Shown: piece after piece, positions 1-12,275 of the stretch
How positions within the stretch are numbered: position 1 is the first letter of the stretch
Layout: the number at the start of each line of letters is the position of its first letter
Source: Thamnaconus septentrionalis
Taxonomy: Eukaryota > Chordata > Actinopteri > Tetraodontiformes > Monacanthidae
NCBI GenBank assembly: GCA_009823395.1
Contig: CM020501.1
Span: 13,873,861 to 13,937,860, forward strand
DNA: 64,000 nt
Direction: 5' to 3'
Position numbers and translations under genes: made by a program
Notes under the pieces: generated by a model
What the model saw: the letters and a program-made list of their open reading frames with translations, nothing else
What the model was told of the DNA's origin: nothing
The model's database searches: none

Positions 1-150
1 GAGGATGCAAAGGCGAGACTTTGGTGAGCAGAACAAAAGAATAAGTTGCCTTCAAACCTCTGTTGAAGTTTAAAAATTATGTCAGCGAAAAAACTGTATT
101 GCAAAATAGTTTTCGGGAGAAACCGGCGGATTACTACTAAGGCTGGAGAG

Positions 151-625
151 CAGTGTGCATGCTGGAGGAGAGCAGTGTGCATGCTGGAGGAGAGCTGTGT
201 GCATGCTGGAGGAGAGCAGTGTGCATGCTGGAGGAGACCAGTGTGCATGCTGCAGGAGAGCAGTGTGCATGCTGCAGGAGAGCAGTGTGCATGCTGGAGG
301 AGAGCAGTGTGCATGCTGCAGGAGAGCAGTGTGCATGCTGGAGGAGACCAGTGTGCATGCTGCAGGAGAGCAGTGTGCATGCTGGAGGAGAGCAGTGTGC
401 ATGCTGCAGGAGAGCAGTGTGCATGCTGGAGGAGAGCAGTGTGCATGCTGGAGGAGAGCAGTGTGCATGCTGGAGGAGAGCAGTGTGCATGCTGGAGGAG
501 AGCAGTGTGCATGCTGGAGGAGAGCTGTGTGCATGCAGGAGAGCAGTGTGCATGCTGGAGGAGACCAGTGTGCATGCTGCAGGAGAGCAGTGTGCATGCT
601 GGAGGAGACCCGTGTGCATGTGCAT
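151..625. repeat. 22-bp minisatellite, about 22 units
   Basis: Unit CAGTGTGCATGCTGGAGGAGAG repeated from 151. Unit 18 (525-543) is 19 bp, and the last unit degenerates at about 620. Variants: GCTGCAGG for GCTGGAGG (units 5, 6, 8, 10, 12, 20), GAGAC ending (4, 9, 19, 21), CTGTG start (3, 18). Because 22 is not a multiple of 3 and the unit has no stop, long open frames appear in several frames on both strands. They are artefacts. Confidence 0.97.
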
Positions 626-1521
626 AGTTGCACACCAAGGTTGCTGTCATCGTTGTCGTTAATCTAATTTAATATCTTGTGGTTTTAATCAGATTGAGGC
701 GTAGATCTCCGGTGCTGGACAACTCACCCAGATAGTAACACACATACTGTATCAGACACACTCCTGTTTTCTGTGAGGTTAGAGGTTAAAGGTTCACGTT
801 AGAATAACTTCCTACAATATTTTCTGGTTATTATATATCATCCTGAAAGTCTTATTATTGTTTGCACTTTTAATATCCTGGATCTCCTGTTTTCCTTCTC
901 GGTCGCCCACCTCCTTCTCCTTGCGGGGGAGGAGGCACCCAGGGGTGGCGGCCTCACCCCTGCTCTGCTGTGTGGGCTCAGTCTTGTCACACCTCAGAGG
1001 AAGCTGATGTGAACCCCGACACGCAGCACTTTGAAGTCAGCAGCTGCTTTCTTCTTCTTCTTTTTACCCGCAGCGGCCGCAGCTCCTTGTCATCACAGGA
1101 GGAGCTCGGACAAGCAATACATTTTTCCCTCAACAGGGGGAGGTGTTGCTCCGTCATGCCGCTGGGCTCCTCAGACAGCCGAGCTTGTGCCTTCCTCCTG
1201 CAGAGGCGCCTTGGCTGGCAGACGCTGACGGGTGTCGCTGCCCCGCTGCACAAACCTGTGGGTTGCTGATCTGCTCTGAACTCAGTTTTTTTTTTATACA
1301 TATATATATTTATTTTTACATATATATATATATATATATTTTTTTTTTAAATAGGATTTCATAGCGGCGCGTCACTCTCTGCTGTCACTTCCACTGACTC
1401 AGGGCACAGGGATGCTGCAGAAGCTGCCAGGCATTTCATCCTGCACTCTCAACACTTTTTCCTTGAAAAACACTCCCTCCCTCCTTTTCAAACCTTTTTC
1501 TGCGGTTCATGGTTTGCATTT
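626..1521. other. unassigned flank with AT microsatellite
   Basis: No gene recognised. It contains a pyrimidine-rich GC patch (about 900-1230) and an AT-alternating run with T and A tracts at 1286-1349. Confidence 0.6.
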
Positions 1522-1800
1522 GGGCGTCGCAGTGGTTTGCACTCACAGCTAGGTCGTGTGTTCGATTCCCGGGGGCCTTTCTATTGGTTTACATGTTCTC
1601 CCCGTCTCTGCAAGGACCAAACACTCCAGGCTCTTAACTGTCTGTAGGTGGGAGTGTGAGTAAGGACGGTTGGTGTTGCGTTGCGGTGTAATAAACTGGC
1701 AAGTCGTCCAGGGTGTCACCACGCCTTGACCCAAAAAGACCCCTGAGATTGGCCTGCAGCCCCGTGAGTGCAGCAGAAGCAGTGATGGATGGCTGGCTGG
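1522..1800 (+). repeat. SINE-like interspersed repeat, copy 1
   Basis: Diverged full-length-looking copy of a repeat common in fish. It has a head with cgcagtggtttgc, a B-box-like gtgttcgattccc, then catgttctcccc, gtaggtgggagtgtgagt, ctggcaagtcgtccagggtg and a gatggatggctggctgg tail. The head looks tRNA-derived (pol III boxes). The shared 3' part could equally be an L2-type LINE tail. Confidence 0.7.
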
Positions 1801-2639
1801 AAGATCCCAGTCTTGATTTCGTCAGGTAATCCGTCCATGTTAATTCTTGAACATTTCAGTGGTCGATGCCGGGATAAACCGGGACATCAAAGCTTGTATC
1901 CCCGGACAAATCCGGGACGTTGGCTAAAATATTGAAGACTTTTTTTATGTTTTAATGTGAGATGACACGTTAGCCTGCGAGTTCCTGTGAAATGGCAGGA
2001 TATTAGACAGATTTAAGTGGAGACATGCAAGGTCACAGGTCGGAGAACAGCGAGGTTAATTGATTGCACTGGCTGTTAGCGACAGCCGAGCCCCGGCTAC
2101 CCACTGAATGTAATTCCGGAGACCTCAGAGAGTTAACGCTTGGGTTAGAAAGAGGCACGGGGAGGTAATTGGAAGTCGTTTTATATGGAGTGTGACCTGA
2201 CAAAACTTTGCTTTAAATTTGTGGTCATCTGCGTGTCCACATGCAGTGTTTCATCTCCGTCCTGTCAAGAGTTTTTATTTTTTCTTCCTTATTGATGTGC
2301 TCGCCTGAGCCCCGTTATCCCTCCTACCTGGCCCATTCACTTGACTCCACTCAAACAGCCGTGTTTCCCGAGGTGCAATCTGAAACCGGAGTGCCGAGCT
2401 GCTAAATGAGGGTCACTCTTCCCCCACGCCGGCGCCGACTCTCCCCGCCCTGCGCGCCTCGCTGCCTCCTCGGTTTCTGTCCGCGCCAACCGGCTGTCTG
2501 GATGTCAGAATTTTCAGACATTAGCGAGTGTCTGTGCGAGTCCGGGGAGAATCGTTTGAAAAACTTTTGAGCCATTTCACTCGCTTGTGACTTGTTACCG
2601 TTTGTCTTCATTTGCTCCAACACTGACTCGTCCTTGCCA
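1801..2639. other. no gene seen
   Basis: Mixed-composition sequence. A patch at about 1865-1920 repeats CCGGGA and TCCGGGAC in both orientations, possibly part of an old DNA transposon end. Nothing else is recognised. Confidence 0.5.
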
Positions 2640-2960
2640 CCACTGGCCAGCTAACTGGAGAGGAAGAGACCAGGCAACGCCTCAGTGTTGTTCGAGTCCT
2701 GTTTATCTAACTGCATTTGTATGAGTTAGTAAATGAAGTGAGTGACGGTATGAGCCCAGTGGGAAAAGCAGCAGCTCTGGTTTCTTGTTTTCACTCAGTT
2801 GCCCACAGTAACTCCGCCCCTCGCTCAAATTGAACAGAGTGGGTGGAGCTTTTGTGCCCATATTGATCTCTCCACACTCTAGGTGACTAACTCAAATGAG
2901 TCAAAAAACCTGACTCTCTTTGGTGAGTCAGTTGATACAATTCCATCAGTATTAACTTTC
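2640..2960 (+). repeat. unclassified interspersed repeat family, copy 1
   Basis: Shares an ordered set of segments with 21340-21790 and 63500-63960: taactgcatttgtat, tatgagcccagtgggaaaag, agctctggtttcttgtttt, and a terminal block of actcaaatgagtca direct and inverted short motifs. Confidence 0.6.
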
Positions 2961-5900
2961 ATTTATCATGAAATCAGGACCTGTGACGTTGTGTTAGTGC
3001 TAAAAAAAAAAATGTTGCTTATCAACTCTTGCAACAGTTTTGGTACCTATCACAGGTGTCTAAATCAGGTCTGATAGCACAAATTGCTCACGTCCCAGCT
3101 ACACCAACTGTTGCTGCCATCATTTCCTTTTTTCGGTGTGTGTGTGTGTTCCTGAGTAGCGACTTTTGGCCTGATCTTAGGAAATCTTCCCAATGAGTCA
3201 CCAGATATCGTCCGGCAGTGCGTCGAGACATCTCATGGATTCGATAACAGCATTACAGATTTAAAACGCCAACACAGACGCGTGACTCAGCGCAGGGGGC
3301 CCTTTTAAGCGTCTGCCAGCAATTTGCAACTGCTCCTCCACCGCCGACTGCTCGCACGGAGCGCAACAGCAGAGGGAAAGTAACAAAACGGCAAAGATTT
3401 GTGGTTTGTGCAGCTTTTCTTCCAAAGACGGGGGAACAGCCGGCGGTGCATTTGTCTCTGCGGGATGGTGACCCGCACTTCCTGTTGATGTGGGTGTGTG
3501 GCCGAGCTCACAGGGGAAGGTGGTGTCTGTTTGGGCTCCCAAAATGCAATGACTGCTGACAAAAACTAAAGTTTTTTTTCCCTCTTCTTCTTCTCACCAA
3601 CCAGCAATTTTTAATGAAAATGTGTTTCATTTCAGCCTCATTAAGACCTCAGAGAGCAATCTGGACTCTTTAAAGTTCCACTCTGCTTTCTTACAGAATG
3701 AATTCCAACGCTCATTTCACATCAAGGATGGCGCCATCTGGATTCCGCGCCGCGCTCTCAGGCGGATATATGTACGTCGCCGCACATGTTTACACTCAGA
3801 CTCTCCGCCAGCAAGCTCTCTTGGCACGTTTCCGCACTAGATGGCACTGTGCGCTCGGCAGTCGGCAGCCTCCCGGACAGACGCATCGTTTCTGATCAGT
3901 TATCAACGCTGTCGCTTCTCTTGCGAGACATCGCTCCATCAGACAGCCTCCGGCAGCTAGAGCTGGATCCCGGTCCGACTCCGCCGAGGGCGAGCCGGTG
4001 TGGCTCGCAAGGCATCTGACGTTCAGAGTAGGCAGAGGTCACAGATGGTGACACCGCGCCGTGCGAGCGAATCGGCGAGCGTTCCCGACGAGCATCCATT
4101 CGCTCAATGCTAGGCAGTGAAGTCTGAGGGGAGTGGTGGGGGTCCCATAAGAAGCCAGGTATTAGATGGTGCTTGGGTCATCCGAGCCAGCAGTGGAATG
4201 AAATGTCACCGTGATGTCTGCAGGGCGCCGGAGCAGCTGACTGTTGTTGGGAAAAGATTGTGGCGCTTCCTCCGGCAACGGAATGAATTGTTCTAATAGT
4301 CCTGTTGGAATGGAGGGGCTCCACAAAATAAGAAATTAGACTGGAGGAGAGGGGAGGGAGAGGAGGGGAGGGGAAGGAGGAGGGTGAGGAGTACCGACCC
4401 TCAGCGTCTGTTTAGCATGCAGCCACATTTTCTCTCCGGGACACATGCCATTGTGCGACTGCTAAACATTCCCGGCCACGTCGGCGCCCGCAGATGAAAT
4501 AACGACTCCCTTCAGTAAAGAGTGAAAAGTCCAAACTCGATAAAAATCTCTTTTCATGGTGCTTAAATCTCCCCTTGCAACTCAAACTATACTGGCAGGT
4601 TGTTTACCTCATGTGTATGCATGGCCTTGTTTAATTCTGGTCAATCTTCAGTCGGAGTGATAGCTTTACAGTCTCTGAGCGTTCGGCCAGCGATCTGTCG
4701 GCGTCCTCCACAAAGATCACTGACAGCAGAACACAAACACACTGCAGTGTTTGTGATGTAGACTGCTGTAATAACAATTTAAACTTTATTTCTGAGGAGG
4801 CAGTGGGTTTTTTGCTAGTAGATAGCTAGCTAGCCTAACATCTAGGGAATAGTCCTGTACTTGCTCATAATGCAAACTAAATTTGCCAGTTTGCCGGATG
4901 ACACCTCACTGATTTGAGGTTTGATCGTATGACAGAGCAGCAGCTCTTCACATCGGTGACAGGTGACACCACACCTGTCAGTCAGGGCTTATTGCAGCTC
5001 AGCCTGTAGCACCATGAGCCCAGAATTCCCACTGAAACAGCTTCTGTTAAAAGAGTTTTATTCTTTTAGCTTGTGATGCACAAATATGGATAAACCTGCG
5101 TTGAAGAAAAGGCTACAGCAAGTTAAAGCAGTGGGTTGGGATGCAAAAATATGTAGGTTGGCAGCAACTTGGAGTTGTGCAAGACAAAGCAGACAAAGAA
5201 AAGGAAGTAATTGTGTCGTGTTGATGTGTGCAGTATGTTGCAGTTCTGCACTCATCACATGGAAAAAGATCCACACACTCGGGAGCTTCCGAATAATAAA
5301 ACTGTGACTTTATGAGAATAAAGTCATAGCCTTTTAGGACTGATGTACTAAATTTCTGGCAATGAACTTTTATGGAGGTAAAAGGAGGCTATCAGAAGAT
5401 GAGGAGTGGAGGAGGAGGACACCAGCGCTGAACTTGCTTCATTGTTTTTTCTACCCAAAATGAGGCAAATATTTTCTGAAGAGCCTCTTGCCGTGTTGTC
5501 AGGCCTGGATTTACAAACGGATACTGCTGCTAATGCTGCTTTTGCAACCAAATAAAGCCTTTTATATATACGTGGATTGCAGTACATGCGGCAATAACGC
5601 AGCAACACAGGTGAGACAATTTGTACCACATGCACATATTCCAGTCTGTCTCTCGTCACAGCCTGCAGAGACGACGACGGCGTTAGTATTCTTGGCGTCG
5701 GGTTGCCACGTTATTAATCCCACATTATTTATCTAATATTACCAGCAGGCAGCAGCATCACTCGGCTCCCGGGGTTTGTTTTGAAGAGGCAGTTTGCTGG
5801 CTGCAGTTTCCCCACGTTAGAACCGGCAGCAAGTGCCAGCGCACGTCTGGGCCACAGAGCCGACTGTGATCACAACACCGCAGTGAACACGGCCGTGATG

Positions 5901-6865
5901 CGTTCAGGGACGCCTCAGACAAATGTCTGGCCGCGTGTTAAAACATGAAGTGTGAGGCGTGTCTCGCGCCCAGTCTGCACAAACTGGTTGTGCAAATATA
6001 AACTATATACCCTATATATGAATAGCTATTTTTTTTTTTTTCTTTAAATGGTAGTACACAATTTTTCTCCCCACCAGAGAGCGCAGCTGAGCACAGCATG
6101 TAAACCAAAACAAAGGGGCATGCATTCCTCATTTGGAGCTCGTTTCATGCTATTTGCACGTACTGTATGTTTTGAAGTTGTGGTGCTCTCAGATTTGTTG
6201 GGTGGAGGAGGAAGAGATTCACGTGCACGAGCATGCGTGCACGGCCAGTCCAGCTTTGTAAACAATAGAATAAAAAGGCATCAACAGATATGAACTGACA
6301 AACTCACAGAGTTTGCGTGATGTGATGCTCTAGCCCAGAAGAAAAAGCACCACTAGAACTTTGCATTCTGATTTTTTGGAACCTGATTTCTGACAATAAT
6401 GAAAATCGCGCATTGCCCATTTTTAAACTGAGTTTGCAGGCGAGTAAGTTGTCGTCGCGCGCCAAACGTCTCTCCTGCAAATGCAGCTTCTGACACTTAA
6501 GTGCCGGCGATCGGCTGTAAAAAATGATGCACACCTTGTTCTGGACTAAGCTCCCTCAACAGGATCTGTCAAGTAGTCATCGCCTGTGGTTGCAGCCTCA
6601 TGAATAAAGATGGAAAGTGGAAGCGCCGCTTTCAGCATTCAGCGGGCTCGCCGCCGCCGCGCCGGTAAAAAGCGTGGACTTTTCAAAGGTTCTGAGAAAA
6701 CAGCTGCTGCGGGTTCACTGACGCCATTCAATACTTGTCTTGAGGACAATAAAGCAGAGGCTCAGTGTTCAATGCATCTGTGATACTGCCCCGGACTTCG
6801 TATGCTCGTAATAAAGGTTCATCACCATATCAACGGCTCCATCTGTCAGCGCACGCACGCGCTCG

Positions 6866-6902
<37 letters not shown>

Positions 6903-8829
6903 CTTTGCAAAAGCCTTTGCAAATGCACTTTGCGGAGTGACTGATGTTTGCAGACCATCGATTCAAGGCAAAATTACCAGCGGTGCAAAAAAACAACAAC
7001 ATGTGTTCAGACTTCTAGATGACCCATAAACAGAACCTCAGCGTGGACTCGAGATCAGGGCCAGTGTTTGTCAGAGCATGATGTCGCGTGTCCATCCAGG
7101 GCAGCAGGACTCCTTCCCTCCTCCTTCCACAGATACAGTCATGCAAAAGGTGAGCAGATGGTTCACTGAATGCAACTTACTGCAGTACACACTAGCCCCA
7201 CACTGGCTTCAAGACTACAGGGGTGAGCAGATTGATTGAAAGGTTTGTGTGTTTGTGCGTGAAAGCAGCCAATCAAGCAGCTTAGTTACCACGCCCCCTT
7301 TGTCGGAAAGGCTCACTCGACCGTCACAGCAAAGCAGAAATACCACAGCAGCACGACAGGAAACCGAGAGCCACCATCCATGACAGCAGTGGACCTGAAG
7401 TCATTTTGCACTCACACTTATTCCTTTTTTTTTCTTTATCTGCCACTCAGAGTGAACTGGTCCTACCTTTGACACAGTGTCTCAATTTCTTTTTACCCCA
7501 CTTGTCCCCACGTAAAGATCTAATGTCAGCGTGTGGCACAATAGTAAAAGTAATACCACAAAGAGTATTCCTCAATTTGAATTTAGATTCCTTCATTGCC
7601 ACTGTGATACATCAAAGATGCACAGCAGGGCAACACTATGTTGCACTGGGCCTCAATGAAATGTAAAAAAATAAATAAAGAACACCATGAGAGAAATAAA
7701 CGGGAACAGAAGAAAGAGCATAAAATAAAAGTATGTCAGAATATTAGGTATAACTAAAAATGTTCTTAGTTCAACATGTGTGGGAATTAAGTGTCAGTAT
7801 TAGTATGCTGACTTAAAAACGACTATCATAAAAATGATTGTGATAATAAATAGAGTGACAAATCAGAGTTCATGAAAAGTCTTTGTTTTGGTTTCTCCAT
7901 TAAAAACATGGAGCTTTTTATCATTCTGTTCTCGTCGCGTCTTTGTGTTTGTCTTCAGAAATTAAGACATCAAACAGCAGAGCGCTCTCTGAAGCCCTGA
8001 CGTCCATTTAAAAATTTATTTACGCCAAATCGCTGAAGCAAAAACAACAACAACAACGCCAACAACAAACACCAACAACCCAGTGTTGATTCCGCTAAGC
8101 GCCGTCACGGCCGCTCGCTGCTCTCTGAAGAGTGAATTCAGAGCCGAACTCGTCTATATGTTCCTGCGCCGCTTGCCTCGCCGCCTCGTAAATCTTGGGG
8201 AAACGCAGGAGATCCGGGCCGTTCGTCAGGATTAGTTGACACGCAGGTCAAATATCAGTTACGTTGCTGCCGTAAAAACCCTGCTGGCCACGAGCCATTA
8301 CGGCTCGACGGGTCCCGGCGGAGCGCCCGCTCTGTGGGCATTCTGCTGCTCTACAGCTGCGTTCACACGCGGCGCCACTTCCATTTACATTCATGCCACG
8401 AAAATGAGAGAAGGGGGACAAAAATGGCATTCTGCGGAAAGATATATGCTCCTGTAAACATAAAGCTTCCACACAACTGGCATGCAAACAGCCAGCTCTC
8501 CCCCATCAAAGCTGAGTTGATCAGGACAATTTTGCCTTTACTTCGGGGAGTTCCGGGCGCCGCGGCGGTCCCTCTCACACGTTCCGCCCCTGAGAGTGAG
8601 GAAGAGGGCTGACTGCTCTGACAGTCGGCATGATGGAAAGACGGCCCTGCCACAGTTCCAGGGGCTAATGATGCACCGCACACTTCCCACACTCTGCGAC
8701 TCAGGGTAATTGCGTTTCTCTCTGGAAATCAATCCATATCGTAATAAGGTTCCCGGGGAGCCGAGGCGGAGTTGGAGCTGGAGCTGCTGCCGCTCTGCCC
8801 CGCAACCCACTGCTACGCAGGCAGTTCAA
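2961..8829. other. gene-poor flank
   Basis: No coding exon recognised. Contains a short GT tract (about 3137-3149), a purine-rich run (4345-4385), a GACTTTAT/ATAAAGTC fold at about 5305-5330 of a type common in fish, a CA tract (6850-6899), and at 7560-7740 an AT-rich stretch resembling the 3' end of a fish retroposon. Confidence 0.55.
6850..6899. repeat. alternating GC/AC dinucleotide tract
   Basis: gcgcacgcacgcgctcgcacgc leads into a pure AC run. Nearly all positions alternate purine and pyrimidine, so it is Z-DNA prone. Confidence 0.9.
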
Positions 8830-8992
8830 GTCGACGTACGAGTCCTGAACGAGCCGTTCAAAAGTCGGAGAGTCGTTTTGCTGATGCACGATTCCTCGCC
8901 TCTGTTGACTTTTCCACCAGCTCGCCAAGGCTGGCAAATGAACTCCAAAGAAGAGAGCAGGCAACATGTTGCTGTTGTGCGACTGATTTTGT
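8830..8992 (+). repeat. unclassified interspersed repeat family, copy 2 (5' part)
   Basis: gagtcgttttgctga, gattcctcgcctct and catgttgctgttgtgcgactgattttgt match 63510-63660 in order. It stops where the hAT-like copy at about 9040-10114 begins, so it may be interrupted by it. Confidence 0.55.
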
Positions 8993-9039
8993 GACAATAC
9001 ATACACACATGGACGTATTAGCCTCGTGGGAGAACCCAT

Positions 9040-10114
9040 GACTCAATCCACAAGTCAACAAGCTAATGTAAGAGCCATTTTCTGCCAATGTGTGTGTTTG
9101 TCCACTAGGTGACACTCCTACTTAGTTGGTTAGAGGTGACCTGACGGGATTTAATTAAATTAGCACACGCAGTTTCTGACCGCATTGCGACTCGCGTGTT
9201 GCGTGTTGCCTTATCGAGTTATGCCGGACGAGTTGTTTTGTGCACAATGGGCCACGATGAGCTGCAATAAGTCTCCGCACGCATGCAAGTCTCGTTACCT
9301 TTATGTGGATACGAGCAACGTGGATTCCATCAAGTGCGTCAAGCAGATGCTCATCAAGCAATTCTCTCAGGGGCTTCAAGCAGTAGGCTCAGCCTCTACA
9401 AATACATCTTAATATGCAGAAATACAGTACAAAGAGCCATTGCAACGCAGATAGATAACTCCTGTAGTCACAATAAATGTCTTTCTTGAATAAACAAACC
9501 AGGGGTGAACAAGTCTCCTTCTACTCCAGCTACAGCCGCGGCACACATTAAAAACATCAATAACAACCTCATAAACTTGCAATATTGTTTTTGGAAAATA
9601 GCAGCATTCTACTCACCAAACACTTGTCCAGGAAACTGCGCATTGTTTCTGATTCGTATGAGGGACCAACGAGACGATATTAACGAAACAAACTATTGAA
9701 CTGTTACGTTATTAAACAATTGAACATGTTGGCGCAGCTGCTGCACCAATGCGCCACGATAATTACATTTTAATTTGCTGATAATTTTGCAATTTAAACT
9801 TCATATTCTTCGGATCGCCGAGTTGAGTTGAGTCTGCAAGGTTCTCAGGTTCTTATCCAATCACATGACACGTACTTGGGACGTTCACGTTCAGCGGAAG
9901 CTCGGCACCTGGCAACACAAGCTAGCTGAACTATGATTGGATAAAAATTCTACCGTAATATTCAACAATGGGAACAATGCATTTAAGTGGATTTTATTCG
10001 ACGTGAAAAGAACAGACAATGGAGAATAACCTTATTAACATATTTACGGGAAAATGGACTTTTTCCAAGTGTGGTTAAGCCTTCAGCCTTGCAGGCCCTG
10101 ACGGCCCACCACTG
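9040..10114 (+). mobile_element. non-autonomous hAT-like element, copy A
   Basis: Homologous over most of its length, in opposite orientation, to 46485-47314. For example, both hold an identical-in-order stretch with aaacatcaataacaacctcat and gagggaccaacgagacgat. Its right end ...ggcccaccactg matches the TIR of the other copy. It carries about 203 bp (9698-9900) and about 42 bp (9957-9998) absent from copy B, and an extra 70-90 bp near 9093-9165. The left end is unclear. There is no transposase frame. Confidence 0.7.
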
Positions 10115-12232
10115 GATTTTGCCTCCCTGGCCAACTGCAACAGACAGACATGAATTAAAATTTGGAAAAATTCTCACTAAAATGCTTTTCTGCATTACAT
10201 TTTTTGTACTTATCAAGATGCAGTATTAGCAATCTGCACTGTGTGTGTGTGTGTGTGGCCTGTTACTGCAACCATTATCCGTTATTATCAGCCTTATTAT
10301 CCTGTTAGGGACTGAGCCCAGCGTAAGACTGGCTTGAATGAGTCAGCCTTATGCAATGCGAACGACCAATTTGTATCTGCAGTGTTCCTTTCTTTTTTTT
10401 AAGGTACTTATGCAGACTTGAACCCCATTTTGGCCCCTTTAACACACCCTCAATGAAACTCACCAAATCTGGCAAGCTGCTTAGGACTGGTGAGGAATTT
10501 GGTCAAATATAAAAATTCTCTAGCTGCTCCAAAGAGCCACCTACGGGCAAAAAAATCACCCTCATGGCCACTAGGAAGCGCAAGAACCACACGTTCATCT
10601 CATCATGACCTACGTTATCTTGGGTCATGATACACATTTCATCCGCTGTGACCTATGATATTTGATAAACCAGTGTGCATATGTTTGAAGAAAAAAAAAC
10701 TCAACTAAAAATTACAAAAACATACAAAAACAAAAAAAATTCTCAGTCATCCAGGTCATCTTAAAGTACAAAAATACAAATCTGTAAATGTAGGTGGCTT
10801 GAAACTTTCGAATAAGACAGACAATACATTGATGCACAACCAGTACCTTTCTTAAGCAGTGTCATTTTTTTCAGCATAACACACATTCATGGCTTCACAT
10901 CAGCAGAGCAGCTATAACTTCCATTTAGGTTCCCTCATGTCCCGTAGTCTTGGGAATGAGAGCCTATCCCAATAATAACCGTTTCTATTAGTGTCTGAAA
11001 TCATCCTGGAAAAAAAGATAAATATAATTACAAACTGCCAGCAAACATCCTGGCAGCAAATGTGTTTGGTTTGTGGTACAAAAAACAGAAAACTGACTCA
11101 CTGAGAGACTGTCAGTTTGACAAATTGGACAATTGTGTCACAATGCACTCTGTGTCTGTGTTTTCCAATCAAATACTATTGTGAGGCAGTGTAAAGAGGA
11201 CAGTCAAACACTGCGGCAACAGGATTTGGGGAGATGATAATAATCATGGCAGTGTTCCACAAGTTGGGGATTGTTATGCAAAGTCACTTTGACTGGGAAA
11301 AAAAAGTTAAAATGGTGGAAATATACATCAGGATCTGCAGGAAAAACCCAGTGACCATATCTGGGTTTTGTGATTTAACTCTCTCCCTTAGTTTGTTCCT
11401 GGTGCCCTGCCTTAAATGTAGATTGTTGTTTTTCTTAAAAATAACAAACTCATGGCTTTTGTTAAAGTTTTGCATTTGTTTGTCCCTGTTCGTAATATTA
11501 AGCTCCTCATAGACTCTGTTTCTTTCTTAGTAAATGTTTAATTTAGGGGCAACACTAAGGGTACATAAAGTACCACAAATTCACTTGTACTTCTGGAAGT
11601 TCACGCCTGATTTCCTGATGATGTCATGGACTCTTCATGATGAGTCATGGATTTACTCATGCATGAGTTCATAAAAAAGTCACACATGAATTTGTTTTCG
11701 GATGAGCGTTTGCTGGCAGTTTGTAATCATTAGATTTCTCATTTTTCAGCCATTTCAATTTCCAGCACTCTTGCGTATGCCACAATCATGACACAGACTT
11801 TTCAGTTCTTAATTGAAAAAAGAAAATCTGTACAATATCGTTGAAATTCTCATCTGTAGCTATATCACCTGCCCGACTCCCTTTAACATCCGACACATAT
11901 GACAGACCCTTAAATTAGGAAGTCCAAGTGCGAGTTGTTCCAATCAGGGGAAACATTCACTTCCTGCGGAGCTCCGCTTTAAATAAGTGGCAGAATGTCA
12001 ATCAACATCCGAAGTAACTGACATTTGGCTCAGCGTGGCGTCCGCCGCCTTCTTCAATCGGAATTTATCAGGGGCGGCTTATTTTCAGCAAAGGCTGCAG
12101 ATGGTGTTTATTGGTGTACACAGTTAAAAGTCGCACAGATTGTAACAGAACTCTGTTACAATGGGAGTTTCGCTGCACATGGCTCTGGAACCTGGGCAGT
12201 CTGTCCGCGCTGAAGTGTGAACAATTTCACTA

Positions 12233-12275
12233 TTTCTTCTTCTTCTTCTTCTTCTTCTTCTTCTTCTTCTTCTTT
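12233..12275. repeat. TTC trinucleotide microsatellite
   Basis: About 14 uninterrupted TTC units, a pure polypyrimidine tract able to form triplex DNA. Confidence 0.95.

Noticed and set aside
151..625. CRISPR-like regular array.
   Set aside because: Units are directly adjacent without unique spacers, in a vertebrate-type genome. It is a minisatellite.
79..667. Long Cys/His/Glu-rich open frames on both strands.
   Set aside because: They are produced by the stop-free 22-bp minisatellite and are open in several frames at once. There is no codon bias or protein similarity.
1550..1575. tRNA gene suggested by gtgttcgattccc (and ggttcaattccc at about 42729).
   Set aside because: No cloverleaf around it. 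The motif is the B-box of a SINE-like repeat.
9505..9699. A 63-64 residue frame present in two copies (also 46674-46865, minus).
   Set aside because: Conserved because it lies inside the duplicated hAT-like element. No transposase motif, so not treated as a gene.
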